Origin: Basidiobolus ranarum
Lineage: Eukaryota > Basidiobolomycota > Basidiobolomycetes > Basidiobolales
Direction of reading: 5' to 3'
Assembly: GCA_040143965.1 (NCBI GenBank)
Contig: JASJQH010006989.1
Coordinates: 1 to 28,528 of the forward strand
DNA: 28,528 nt
Below the pieces are notes generated by a model, which was given only the letters and a program-made list of their open reading frames with translations, searched no databases and was not told the DNA's origin. Position numbers and translations under genes: made by a program. How positions within the stretch are numbered: position 1 is the first letter of the stretch; each line of letters opens with the position of its first letter. Positions 1 to 10,454 of the stretch are shown here, piece after piece.

Positions 1-706
1 TAGAAATAAAAATACAGTTGCTTTCACCTATCCAGAAGCAAGAGAGTTAGGTTTTGGTTAGAATGGTCACTAGTTGAAGCATGCAAATAAACAGAAGAAG
101 AATATAGAAAGGAAGCTCCTCAAAGTAGCGTCACATGGAGTTTCTATTAGTACTTGTTAAAGCGGCAACTACTACTTTCAGAAAGAGTAATGAATGAAGA
201 TGTCATTTTCAGCACCCGCTGACGAATACCTAGGAATATGATATGTAAACCATTGACTGCTAATTTTTGAGTAAAGCTAGTGTCACAAGCCCTCTGATGT
301 GTCCCTACGTTCTACTTGTCATGACATTTTAAGCCTATTATGTCATATTTCACTCTATGATACCCGTGACCTATATGTTTCCAGTAATATCTAAGAATTC
401 ATATGCGTGTCTATTGTGTGTACAAGACTGTCAATTGCGATTCCAAGATTCATTTCCAAATATAATTAATATCTCCTTCAATCAAGTAGATATGATATCA
501 TCTTAAAAGGAATGCTGATAGGGAAAAAGGGATAGCAAGGATATCCCCTCTCATAGCTATCTCTAAACATTAACCTTTCTTGATAACGTTTGTTTTATGA
601 ACATTCTATACCACGTATCTTTTTACTATTCCTTTATCTAAAGCCCACTTCTCACGTTGAAGACTGTACACAAGAAAGAAATATACATATATATATATAT
701 ATAAAC
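1..706. other. Intergenic / upstream region of the sphingomyelinase gene
   Basis: I see no convincing exon on either strand here. The longest frames are short and lack splice or family signals. A short AT dinucleotide run (about 685-702) lies directly before the start codon of the downstream gene and probably belongs to its 5' leader. Confidence 0.5.
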
Positions 707-3273
707 ATGTTATCATTTAAAGCCTTACTGAGCTCACTTGTGTTCATTATGGTATATACCTCAGTTGCAGCTAAACCAACTTCGAATCAAAAGCAACAAT
801 TCTTTGGGCCAGATCTCAGCCTTCCTACAGCCAGAGTCTTAGAGTTTAATTTGGCAAATTCATTAGACTCCGAAGCTTCCTTTCGCCTTAGTACAAAGGT
901 ATGTTTATTCCAAATTTCAAACACCTATCCGTATAGAATCCTAACTATGTTTTATAAATCCTAAGAGTGATATGTCACTTTCTTGCCGAGTATGTCAAGC
1001 AGTTGCCAATGCGGCTCGAAAAGCAGTTTTACAAAAGATTTCCACGAAAGTGGTGCTCACTTCTGTTATAGAATCTTGCATTCTATTTAAAGTTCAATCG
1101 GCCCACATTGTTAGTATCCAATCCACTTCATACTCAGTTAGTATTTAGTCAACTAAAGTTTACTTTCGTTCAGTGTCGGGAAGTAGTAGGACAGTTTGGT
1201 CCATGGGCTTTGACAGTTGCTGCCAATACCATATTTGATGGAGAGATTTTATGTGGTCAATTAAAATTCTGCCCTGCGTTCCAACGGCCTTCATTAGAGT
1301 TACCTTTACCACCTCGTAACCGTGCTCCTTCATCTCCAGAAATAATTGATCCTGAGGGAGAACGACTTTTTGTACTACATTTGAGTGACTGGCATTATGA
1401 TCCTGAGTATACGGTATAGGGTTCATTTATCTCATTCTTGTAGGAATCCATCTAAATTTTCTGTACTTTCAGGAAGGATTTGAGGCAGATTGTGGTGAGC
1501 CACTGTGCTGTCGACCTCCTCATAATTCTGGACCCCTTATTAAAAGGCCTGCTGGTCTATGGGGAGATTATAACTGCGGTAAAATAAGCGAATTATTCAT
1601 TTGATTTGATGAAATGCAATATTTAACTTTCTCGATCATTAGATGCTAGTCGTCTTGTTATTGATAGCATGCTTAAGGCAATTCCAGAGGTGGCACCTAA
1701 AATTGACTTTGTTGTGATGACTGGGTAAGTGTTGAAACTCTCTAACTTGATCTCCACAGTCTAATGAGTAATTACTGTTTTCTAGTGATCTCCCTCCTCA
1801 TGGTACATATATATAGAGTATAGTCCATGATTGAACTTATTACTAATTCTTGTTAGATATCTGGGCGGAGACTCAGGAGTCTGTTTTGGAAGTAGAGAAG
1901 ACTGTTATGACAGACATGAGAAGAGCATTTGAAAAGATCAATGCTACTGCTTACTTTAGCATTGGTAGGAAGAATCATTCAATGGTTAAAACTTGGCCAT
2001 ACTAACTAATCTTGAATAGGTAACCATGAATCTGCACCTATCAACTCATTTCCTACCAGTTCTATGAACTTTGATAGCATTGATTGGCTTTACAACTCGG
2101 TTTGTAGACTAAATTACTATATGAATGTATTGAATTAGAGGACTGACATTACTTCATAGCTTGCTGAACAGTGGGTCTCTTGGCTTCCGGAAAAAAGCCT
2201 AGAGAATCTCAGAAAAGCTGGCTTTTACTCTATAAGCCGTCCCGAAGAGGAGCTGAAGATCATCTCAATCAACTCTAACCTGGGTTACCGGTTTAATTGG
2301 TGGCTTCACGTTCGTCGTAACGAGACTGATCCTGAGAGTATGTTTCAGTGGTTAATAGAAGAGCTTCAGGAATCCGAGAATATCGGCGAGAAGGTGTTCA
2401 TTATTGGAGTGAGTAATTAGTCAAGACATTCAATTACACTTCTAGAAATTAACTTGTAGATATCTTAGCACATGTCACCATTAGACTACATCGATGGCCT
2501 TAACTGGTTTCGTCACGAGTTCTCACGAATTGTTGCTCGATACTCTGACACAATAATGGGACAATTTTATGGACATACCCATTATGATGAGTTTCAAATA
2601 TTTTACAGTCATGACAACTCCACAATGCCACAGAAAACCCCTATCAGTGTTGGTTATATCGGCCCCTCTGTAACCCCTTATGAAGATGTAAATCCAAGTT
2701 TTAGAGTGTACGAGATTGACAAGAGAACCAAACAAGTAGTGAATCATTTCACCTACGCCTTAGATATCGTTAAAGCTAACGAACGAAAATCTTCAAAATG
2801 GGAACTTATGTACTCTGCCAAAGAAGCCTACGGTTTGAACGATTTAAGTCCAAATAGTTGGAATGGTAAATTATCTTTAGATATCTTCTCTAACAACCCC
2901 TATTAACTTCAAGTATTGTGTTACAGAACTAATAGATCGTTTTGAGACCGACCCTGAGCTCTTCAACCAATTCTTCAAATTTAAATCCCGTCGGTTCCTC
3001 TCCCTCATTGATCCACGTCATCGTGTAGAACCCTGCTCGCTCAATAGTAAATGTCGTCAACAGATACTTTGTGGTCTTCGTGGATCCAAGAAATGCCAAA
3101 ATCAACAGACCAAGAGTAATGATGTTCGACTAAAGGTGACATATATGAGCGAAGATTCAGATGATGAGCCTGTGGTCGAAGTCGAAGGTATTGATACAGT
3201 CGTTTTTCGAACAATCGTTGATTTGATTGGCAAAGACTATGATGATAGTGTTCCTCGAGCTATGTGCCATTAA
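707..3273 (+). CDS. Acid sphingomyelinase-like phosphodiesterase, secreted, 11 exons, 653 aa
   Basis: Exons: 707-898, 966-1109, 1174-1413, 1473-1578, 1643-1724, 1786-1802, 1857-1964, 2020-2099, 2160-2408, 2469-2865, 2927-3273. The start at 707 opens a clean signal peptide of about 22 residues; an upstream in-frame ATG (590) would put a polar stretch before it. A saposin-B domain (about residues 68-147) shows CRVC (C71, C74), C102/C113 ten residues apart, and C139/C145. The calcineurin-like phosphodiesterase domain shows LSDWHYDPEY (D184, H186), MTGDLPPH (D256), GNHESAPINSF (N298, H299), IIGHMSPLD (H407) and GQFYGHTHYDEF (H442, H444), so every metal-ligand block of the ASM family is present. 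The C-terminal Cys-rich end matches the family. Human ASM is of similar size (631 aa). Inferred role: zinc-dependent cleavage of sphingomyelin or a related phosphosphingolipid to ceramide, in the cell wall, vacuole or outside the cell. Exon 6 is only 17 nt. A polyadenylation-type AATAAA lies at 3311. Confidence 0.93.
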
Positions 3274-3365
3274 ACAACCTACATCTACTGTAAATTTCTC
3301 AAGTTATTTGAATAAACAGTGATTCAAACACAAAAATATTACTACAAATATTGACCTATCTAGCT

Positions 3366-3851
3366 TTACTGATAATTCCCATATACTTTACAATTAGTAC
3401 TAACATCTGCATCCTTGGTACATACTTCAAAATTAATCAATAGAAATATTTCATTTCAAATCTATCTTATTTCCAACTCTACTAAACCCACAAAATAGCC
3501 CGTTTATTGTTGGGTAGATATATTCGTAAAAGAGGATTTCTTGTTTGTTAGTGTAAATACACTTACCGAATTCAGTGCCATTAATGGGGTAGAATCGAAC
3601 CAAGTCTAAGGGACAGTTACAAGTGAAAGTACAAGCATCTGAGATCACACTGAAATCTGGAAATAGTTGGAATATCCAAAATCAACTGACCCTAAGACTA
3701 ATCAACATTGGATTGAATGATTAAAACCATATGCTTTTCAACGGCCTAGACATAAGTTAAAAATAAACGCGCTACCAAATAGAGGTAACATCCAAAGAGT
3801 CACCTGATACATCAGAGGGTATAAGCTTAAAAAGAAACCCGAACCTCGCAT
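3366..3851 (-). CDS. Tentative small Cys-rich secreted protein, 3 exons, 62 aa
   Basis: Minus-strand exons 3776-3851, 3567-3638 and 3366-3406 join in phase (76+72+41 nt). The middle exon ends at a perfect GTAAGT donor (3561-3566) and encodes CTFTCNCPLDLVRFYP followed by NGTEF. The last exon adds a further Cys and ends in a stop after GNYQ. The mature part would carry four cysteines and an N-glycosylation site (NGT). The first exon is a hydrophobic stretch starting MRGSGFFLSLYPLMY, which could be a signal peptide, but its GTAGCG donor is poor and it is the least certain part. The two 3' exons read more like protein than chance. I do not recognise a family. It lies between two convergent genes, downstream of the sphingomyelinase. 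Confidence 0.27.
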
Positions 3852-4454
3852 TCATTCTCATTTGGTTTAGCTCTGTTTAAACTTTAACGCCATAAAACCT
3901 CATATCAAAAGAAACTTCTATTATGTAATTAAATCCAAGTTGGTAAATAGTTAACCGGAATGTTTGAATCCTAAGAATGTTTCACTTTGTCCAATTATTC
4001 TAGAATAGATCTCATGACCGAAACACATGCCCAGAGCCCTTGTCCATGCATCTTCGTTCTACAGGATCAAACCTGTTCTATAGTTGAAGCTAATGCATCC
4101 CAAGTAGATCTAGAAAATAGCGTGAATTCTACCCACATGATATGCCTAACGTCTATGGGGTAAAAGCGCCAAGGATCGTCTAAAATTTGTAATACTAAAG
4201 ACAAAATTGATACGGAATTTTGTGTGCTCCATTTACAACTGTGAATCCATCTTCGGTAAAACTATCGCGATTATTCCCCTCAAAACTTAAAGCTTACTCG
4301 GTACTTGAATATCAATTTAAGGTGACTTTATTATGATACATTATGTGTCAAAGTATATGCGGTGAACGATTAGCGAGAATATATGAATTGGTGAAACTAT
4401 TAAAATAATGGTTCAAATGTACAAAGTGAGGGATTGTATAATTAAATTAGAATT
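3852..4454. other. Intergenic, between convergent genes
   Basis: No exon-like frame on either strand. It should contain the 3' untranslated region and terminator of the minus-strand IPC synthase gene at its right end. No repeat or RNA gene is visible. Confidence 0.5.
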
Positions 4455-5507
4455 TTAAGTGCGAACGACCACCATAGGAGGTGTATCGTCCTTCTCTTGC
4501 TGAGCATTATCGGAATCACGGGATAAATCCGACATACTGAATGGAAGTGAGCAGTAGTTTTTCTTGCTGTTGCGTTCAGGAAGAATATGACCATGATATA
4601 TCCAGATGAAGGCGATGAGTGCATAAATTAAGCCTCCGAATAGATCAACAAGATAGTGATGACGAAGGTATAAGCAGGCCCACCAAATCCAAAAGACGTA
4701 GCCAAAATTAAGTGGAATCATCCAAGGGTTAATGCGGGCAATAAAGAGATTGATGAGTACTGCGCTAGCACTGTGCAGACTTGGCCAAGCTCCAAATACA
4801 AGTGGGGAATTACCAAAGGTATTACCATACAAATTGATATGAAGAATTCCATCTACACGGGCCAATCCTCCTGGGTTTCCGGGCATGGAGTAGTCAGCGG
4901 GTTGGGTTCCAAATAAATAAAAATACCAAGGTGAGGCAGTAGGGAAGGCAATCTGTGTGACTACACCAGCAAGGTTCATGTATCCATAAGCTCTGGCAAA
5001 TCGTGGAAGTGTTCCTTTAGGGCCAAGGAAATAAAATACAGGAATGGCAATTACTCCATTAACAAAGTGTAGAACTCCGTAAGGAATCCATGCGAAGATA
5101 TCCTTGACTGGAGAGGTGTTGCTGGCGAGTTTGTCGGAAAGATTACCACCAAATATAGCTGATTCAATATCTGGTAGAGAGGTAACATTAATTACTGGGC
5201 GAATATCGGTGGGGATTCCACCGCAACTAGTGAAGAGAGTGAGCCAAGCCAAAACTGGAAGAGCAGGGCATAATATAGGGCGCAAGTTTGGTGTAAACAG
5301 TAACAGTCCGACAACTACTACACCAATGATAACTCTTAAGGCCACATGTATGGTACCCCACATGAAGAAAGGCATAAAAGCAGCACATAGAACTAATCCT
5401 TCGATGGTATTTCTAGCGAATGCAATCTTTTCTTTCTTTGTGGTTGGTTTGTGGAGTTTGGGAACTTCAACCCGAATTAAATCCTTATGCTTACGAAAAT
5501 CGTACAT
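4455..5507 (-). CDS. AUR1: Inositol phosphorylceramide synthase (Aur1-type), 350 aa, intronless
   Basis: This enzyme moves phosphoinositol from phosphatidylinositol to ceramide in the Golgi, making IPC and diacylglycerol, the committed step to complex fungal sphingolipids. The protein has several membrane segments (about 35-75, 80-95, 140-162, 245-260, 265-282, 288-305) and a PAP2-like lipid phosphatase core. The signature blocks are all present: GPKGTLPRFARAYGYMNLAG, GGLARVDGILHINLYG, FGAWPSLHSAS (H245) and YLRHHYLVDLFGG (H284, D288). The 39- and 4-residue spacings of these catalytic residues match those of yeast Aur1 (H255, H294, D298). Length is slightly below yeast Aur1 (401 aa) because the hydrophilic C-terminal tail is short. 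It is the only large gene here without an intron. It lies tail to tail with the acid sphingomyelinase gene. Confidence 0.97.
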   Translation of the reverse strand: MYDFRKHKDLIRVEVPKLHKPTTKKEKIAFARNTIEGLVLCAAFMPFFMWGTIHVALRVIIGVVVVGLLLFTPNLRPILCPALPVLAWLTLFTSCGGIPTDIRPVINVTSLPDIESAIFGGNLSDKLASNTSPVKDIFAWIPYGVLHFVNGVIAIPVFYFLGPKGTLPRFARAYGYMNLAGVVTQIAFPTASPWYFYLFGTQPADYSMPGNPGGLARVDGILHINLYGNTFGNSPLVFGAWPSLHSASAVLINLFIARINPWMIPLNFGYVFWIWWACLYLRHHYLVDLFGGLIYALIAFIWIYHGHILPERNSKKNYCSLPFSMSDLSRDSDNAQQEKDDTPPMVVVRT

Positions 5508-7075
5508 TATAACGGGTGGTGGGTGATTGTGTGAAATACAGAATGAGAAGATGATTCTTGGTGTGCTGGTATATGGTCACAATGCTGATGCTGAAGCAAC
5601 CGATAAATATCTAACGAGAAAATTGATGATTCTGTAAAGGAACGAACGGTCGGTATTTATGTGATTTGCATGTTCGTTCAATCCAGATTGAGATACACAT
5701 GGATAAGCGGAATAATTGAATACCACAATCACCCGAAATGACCAAGTGACGGAAAAGGGTATGACGCCACACCGAGTCCAGGATTGACTTGATGATCCAT
5801 TATAATTTAACGGTAATCATCGATCAACACAACGCATTATTAATGGACGACTGATTAGTAATTTTCTTATTCAAAGCTAGTTTGAGTTAGTGTCATATAT
5901 CTGAGTAAAACTATTAATACAAAACGTGGGAGGGGAAGAGTGCTACTCATGCCATTCCCCCTTAAAGTGAGCACTTAAAGAGTGTCTCAATTGGATGGTT
6001 TTCAGTCGCCAAGTGAACTTAAACTTTGGCATAAAAAAGGAACTACCATCCTGTTTCTTTGTCCGCAGTGACTCTATTTGAACTCTATTATGCGGAAGTT
6101 TCCAAAGAAAGATGTAGAAACAAAATCCTCATGCCAATACCAAATCGAGCTCCGTTTGTTCTTCCCCACCTCAACCTATTCGAAATCCCTTTTAACCCAA
6201 TGCCATTTTTCCGAAGATCATCTGTTTTAGTGATGACAACAATAACTGAACTGGTTTCAATTTTTTTGACATCTACCGCTTCTATATATGGATGAGTATT
6301 GCATAGAGTGGTACAAGTTTTTTTGTAGGAGTTGGATTGTGCATGAAATGTGTAAGGGATTACTAACTAGCTGGCTTCTCGGAGATATTAACACCGCACG
6401 CGTAAATTCTATTTCGCCTACTTTCGTCTACTTTATGAAGATTTACCAATACTCAGTTCAGTTTAGACTTGCCTACGACTTCTACGTAAGATTAAAGTTA
6501 AAGTTTAGGAGCATTTGACCCGAACATGTTTCATTTTATTTATTAGAGTTTGGTCTGAAGTTGAATTTGAGATTAAATCATCTCTTTGGTAGTTATTTAT
6601 TCCGCAAGCTGTGATTAGTCAAATGTTACACAACGGTGATAATCAGTCCATACACATGTATTCTGCGATCTTTATCCGAGTCGACCGGACCAGGCTCCTT
6701 ACGTTCTGATTGAGCAAGCAGTTTCATCTGAAAATGATCTCGGGTTTAGCTTGGCCAACTCACATTGTGAATTCTGCCGTTTTCTTGTACAAAGTCTTGC
6801 TGGTAGAAACTGAAATGCTGGTAAAGAGAGCTAGTTACTATGACATCATTTGGTCCAATCATGGATGCTGCAAGTCTGTGCCTGGGGTTTTCCTATTTGG
6901 ACGAATTACCGATGGAAGACAGAAAATCACTCATTCTCCCATCCCGGTTTACTAAAACCCGAGATCCGATCTCATTATATGATAATACTTTATTTTATGT
7001 AAGAATTCAGATACGAATTATTTTTTCCTCCCCTCTCCCATTTAATTAACGGAATCGATGGTTTTAGAACATTTT
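5508..7075. other. Long intergenic region upstream of the IPC synthase gene
   Basis: The left part must hold the minus-strand promoter of the IPC synthase gene. Several open frames of 60-80 codons (for example around 6059-6518 and 6710-7049) show no domain, signal peptide, codon pattern or splice signals, and I treat them as chance. No repeat family recognised. Confidence 0.45.
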
Positions 7076-7432
7076 CTATAGATTCATTCTATTATCTTTA
7101 AATATCAGAAAGTGGCTGAGTGTCCCTTGGCTTTTCTCTGGTACATCTTTCTTTCCAGTATTTGGACTTGGATTTTGTGCATTCGTTGATCGGTTTTTTT
7201 TACGCGATAGTCTTCTCCGCACATTTTGCGATACCCCCTTCGGTACAGCCATTAATACATTCCAACATACCTCGACAACGAAGAATGCTAGACGAATGGA
7301 GACCAATGCCCCAAGGCATACAGAAGATAAAAATGTGAAGGAAATATAGGTCAGTGTAATGAGAAAGAGTAAGGGATATGCAATGAGCTTGAATGAAAAA
7401 GTCAAGATGTGAGAAGAAATTACTGTAAGCAT
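7076..7432 (-). CDS. Putative small membrane protein, 118 aa
   Basis: This minus-strand frame encodes about 65 strongly hydrophobic residues, best read as two or three membrane segments or a re-entrant hairpin pair (about 8-30, 32-50, 52-66). It ends ILVAVPKG-like (actual text VLMAVPKG) and is followed by a basic, Ser/Asn/Lys-rich tail. Composition is what one expects of a real small membrane protein, and the overlapping plus-strand frame is poorer. The layout (paired hairpins, then a basic tail) resembles promethin/LDAF1-type lipid-droplet proteins, but this is only topology. The start is uncertain: the ATG at 7430-7432 overlaps a branch-site/acceptor-like string (TACTAAT, 10 nt later ACAG), so an upstream exon may exist. 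I could not find one with a good donor. Confidence 0.42.
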   Translation of the reverse strand: MLTVISSHILTFSFKLIAYPLLFLITLTYISFTFLSSVCLGALVSIRLAFFVVEVCWNVLMAVPKGVSQNVRRRLSRKKNRSTNAQNPSPNTGKKDVPEKSQGTLSHFLIFKDNRMNL

Positions 7433-7804
7433 TATTAGTAGCCTTCCAACAGCAGAGGGGAAAAGTGGAAGGTGGGCAACAAATGGGTACTGGAAGGACT
7501 CTTTATCTACAATGTCTGGAATGATCTTATGCCCGACTCAACATGTGATTTGGCCCACTACATACATGTTTATCGATTGAAGTTAGGGACTATATCTCAT
7601 TTTGCAAGCACTCATAGAAATATGCATCCTAATAATATTCTACAAAAGCAGGGATATCATTCTGCCTGAGTGTACTTGCAGACAAACTCCCGACTCAATG
7701 TCTAACTGCATATCCAAATGGATTTTTATTATGAGGATTAATCTTTGAATTACTGGTACATCCTGAGAAAATCTACCCAACATATCAACCAATTCTCAAG
7801 AAAT
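7433..7804. other. Intergenic between two minus-strand small genes
   Basis: No supported exon. It may hold the promoter or a missed 5' exon of the 7076-7432 gene, since a TACTAAT...ACAG acceptor-like string sits at its left border. Confidence 0.35.
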
Positions 7805-8173
7805 CTATTGTTCCTTTGGCTCTTCAGCAGGTGCAAAGGTGATTCTATATTTGTTGATATTGTGAGGTGCATCAACGAATGCTACAAAAAATATGTTGAA
7901 GTTCAAATTTGAACATTATATTTCAACACGAGGCAAGTGCTTTTCAGTCTTCCATTACTGAATGTATATCAAGATTTTATTTTGAATGAATTTCTAGCTA
8001 GCTAGATTTCCTAGTTAATAAAGGTATATATCCTGTAATGGTGTCTCTTACTCATTGCTGTTTAAAATTGGAATTTCAAACTAGTTACAATTGACTAATA
8101 CGCGTAACAAAAGAAACATGAGATAAAATGAAAACATTGCCATAACAGGAGGATCCAATTTTTTGAGTGACAT
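7805..8173 (-). CDS. Tentative single-pass membrane microprotein, 2 exons, 53 aa
   Basis: Minus-strand exons 8089-8173 and 7805-7881 join in phase (85+77 nt). Exon 1 starts MSLKKLDPPVMAMFSFYLMF and continues as one hydrophobic membrane segment. Exon 2, behind a TTTTTTGTAG acceptor, encodes a soluble tail beginning FVDAPHNINKYRITFAP and ending EEPKEQ. The tail reads as convincing protein; the link to exon 1 rests on matching phase and a GTAACT donor. The intron (207 nt) is longer than usual here, so another small exon could hide in it. An in-frame upstream ATG (8266) would add a second hydrophobic stretch but leave only 56 nt to the divergent Nab2-like gene. From 8173 the divergent spacing is about 150 nt. 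No family recognised. Confidence 0.33.
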
Positions 8174-8322
8174 GTATAGCATAAATCCATAGGAGATCAA
8201 AGGGCAGGTTAAAAAAAAGGTTTGAAATGAAAACGGTGCAACTAGTATTGTTAGTGAATTTTGCACGAACGTTACTTTCCCTCATACAACTTTTACATTC
8301 TTTCCCGTAAGAAGTTAACACG

Positions 8323-10454
8323 ATGTCAGACAACTTCATCGCCAACATGAAACCTGAGGAAATCCAGGTATTTTTTAGTTTAGATCCTACAAAGTAAATC
8401 GTTTCCTTCCTCAATATGCTTATTTTTCACTCTCTCGACAATCGTAGGATAAAATTATGTACAAATTGGCTGAATATGGATATGGTGCTGAAGATGGTAG
8501 GCATACACTTTTGAGAGTTTAGATCGTACACTGATGAACCTCACACGACTCTTAATTGTTTAGATCCAATGCTAGCAGAATTCGTTGCCGTAATGGTAGC
8601 CAACAAAAAAAGTTTAGAGCAAGTAAACTCAGAAATGACGGATTGTAAGTGGTATTTTCTCTTCATAATAGTGAACAAACGCGTATTTATTTTGGACCAT
8701 CTATAGTGATCGGTCCTGATTACAACCCTGGTTTTGGTGACTGGTTAATGCAATTTACCAACCCAGCCAGCAATTCAAGCAAACCTGAATCTTCACAACC
8801 AGAAAGTACTCCCACAGGTAAGTAAAAGATTATATCATTTGCAATTATCGATTGATCTAATGATTTTTTTTCTTGATTCGTTTGCAGACTCTATGGCCGT
8901 AGACGAAGATTCTATACATGCCAAGACTTCCACGTATATTACTTTTATACATGCTTATAATTTAACTCTTAGCTAATGTTTTCATTCGTTGTTATAGTCG
9001 TCAACAAGGGATCGCTCCTCAGAAGTCTAGATTGTTGATGAGTGCCTTGAGCAACGTTAATAAAGCTGAAACAGAGGATAAACGTGAAAAACGCCGTAAA
9101 GATGAAATGGATATAGAGGATGATCATACACTTAATAATGGTCAAAAACAACGTAGAATAAATCAAGTGCGCGAGAAACCCACTCGAGGCAAACGTGGCA
9201 AAGCTCATCAAGGCGACAGAGACAGACCACACAGGAAAACTCAAGAAACGGTGTTTACTATTTCATTGGAACCTAAGAAGAGTAATCAAACTACAGATAT
9301 CACACAAGATACTTTAAAAGACCAGCCACAACGTTGCACTTTTTGGCCCAATTGCTCTAAAGGAGAGGAGTGTAAATTCTTCCATCCTACCAAGCCTTGT
9401 CGGTAAGTATCATTTGATTTTAAATCTTTTCTCTGTCTATATCATAAGCTAATGAATATCTACAGGGATTACCCCAACTGTCCAAACGGCACCAAGTGCC
9501 TATTCATTCACCTAGATGACGAAAATACAGAGTCAAATAAGAAAACCATCGCGTGTAAGTTTGGAGCCAAGTGTACCAATCCTGATTGCAAATTCTCTCA
9601 CCCAAGTCCTGCTGCTATTGCTGCCAGTACCAGTAGGTTTAATTCAAACCCTCATTCATCACTCACATATGCTCACATATAACTTCGATTAGAATCTGAA
9701 AAAACTGAGCGTTGTCGTTACTATCCAAACTGTAAGAATGCAGCTTGTACTTACAGTCACGTTGACGAGCCACAACCACATTATGGGTAAGTATTTTTGC
9801 ATTTATCGTAGTGTATTTATTTCATATTGTTAACAATGCTCTACCAGAGAGTCTCTTGCTTCTGACTCAGCTCCAGTCTCACATTCACTTCAGATTAAGA
9901 AGGTTCCTGTTCAATGTCGTGACGGATCGAACTGTACTCGTCCTGGATGCCACTTTTTACATCCTGGTGAAGCTGCTGTGTATGTTTAGTTTTACACATT
10001 CACACAACCTAACCCAAGCAGAACTAACACGATTCATTTTTTTAGAGAGCAACCAACCAACAAAGTCCCCATACAATGTAGAGATGGAGCAGATTGTAAG
10101 CGTCCAGGTTGCCATTTCCTACACCCTGGAGAAGAGATGTCACCAAATGCTATTCCTGTAAGTAATTTCTATGTTAGTCTAAAAATGAGGAGTTTGTTTA
10201 ACATTTCAAATATCAAATAGTGCCGATTCGGTGTTTACTGTAAACGTCCAGATTGTAAATTCTCACATCCCCATCGTCAAACTGGAACTAGTCACATCAG
10301 TGAACGACCATTCTCTGTTGATAATGACAATGTTGTAGAGAAACTTCCAGTGATGAATGGCAACCTGACGGGTAATACTTCGATAGGAATTAGCGATACA
10401 GTCAACTCTGGTGTGAATGATGATGAAAATGTCGATGTTATTATGGACCTGTAA
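8323..10454 (+). CDS. NAB2: Nab2/ZC3H14-type poly(A)-binding zinc finger protein, 11 exons, 491 aa
   Basis: Exons: 8323-8367, 8448-8496, 8564-8644, 8707-8817, 8888-8933, 8998-9402, 9466-9632, 9693-9786, 9848-9979, 10046-10157, 10221-10454. Family knowledge: these nuclear proteins bind poly(A) tails, limit tail length and link mRNA processing to export. The N-terminal 75 residues (FIANMKPEEIQ to FGDWLMQFT) match the PWI-like fold of Nab2. A charged, Lys/Arg-rich middle (about 105-215) probably carries nuclear import signals and an RGG-like short patch. Seven CCCH fingers follow, the same number as in yeast Nab2: 224-240, 245-261, 276-291, 309-324, 356-371, 388-403, 415-430, each C-x5-C-x4/5-C-x3-H. 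Fingers 5 and 6 are almost identical and sit on adjacent exons. The exon 7 donor is ambiguous between 9627 and 9633, both in phase, changing two residues; I chose 9633 (GTAGGT). Confidence 0.92.

Noticed and set aside
5104-5526. 140-codon plus-strand open frame
   Set aside because: It is antisense to the conserved IPC synthase coding region and has no domain or signal of its own.
8085-8414. 109-codon minus-strand frame
   Set aside because: Its upstream half is antisense to exon 1 and intron 1 of the Nab2-like gene. Only the part below 8173, in a different frame, reads as a possible gene.
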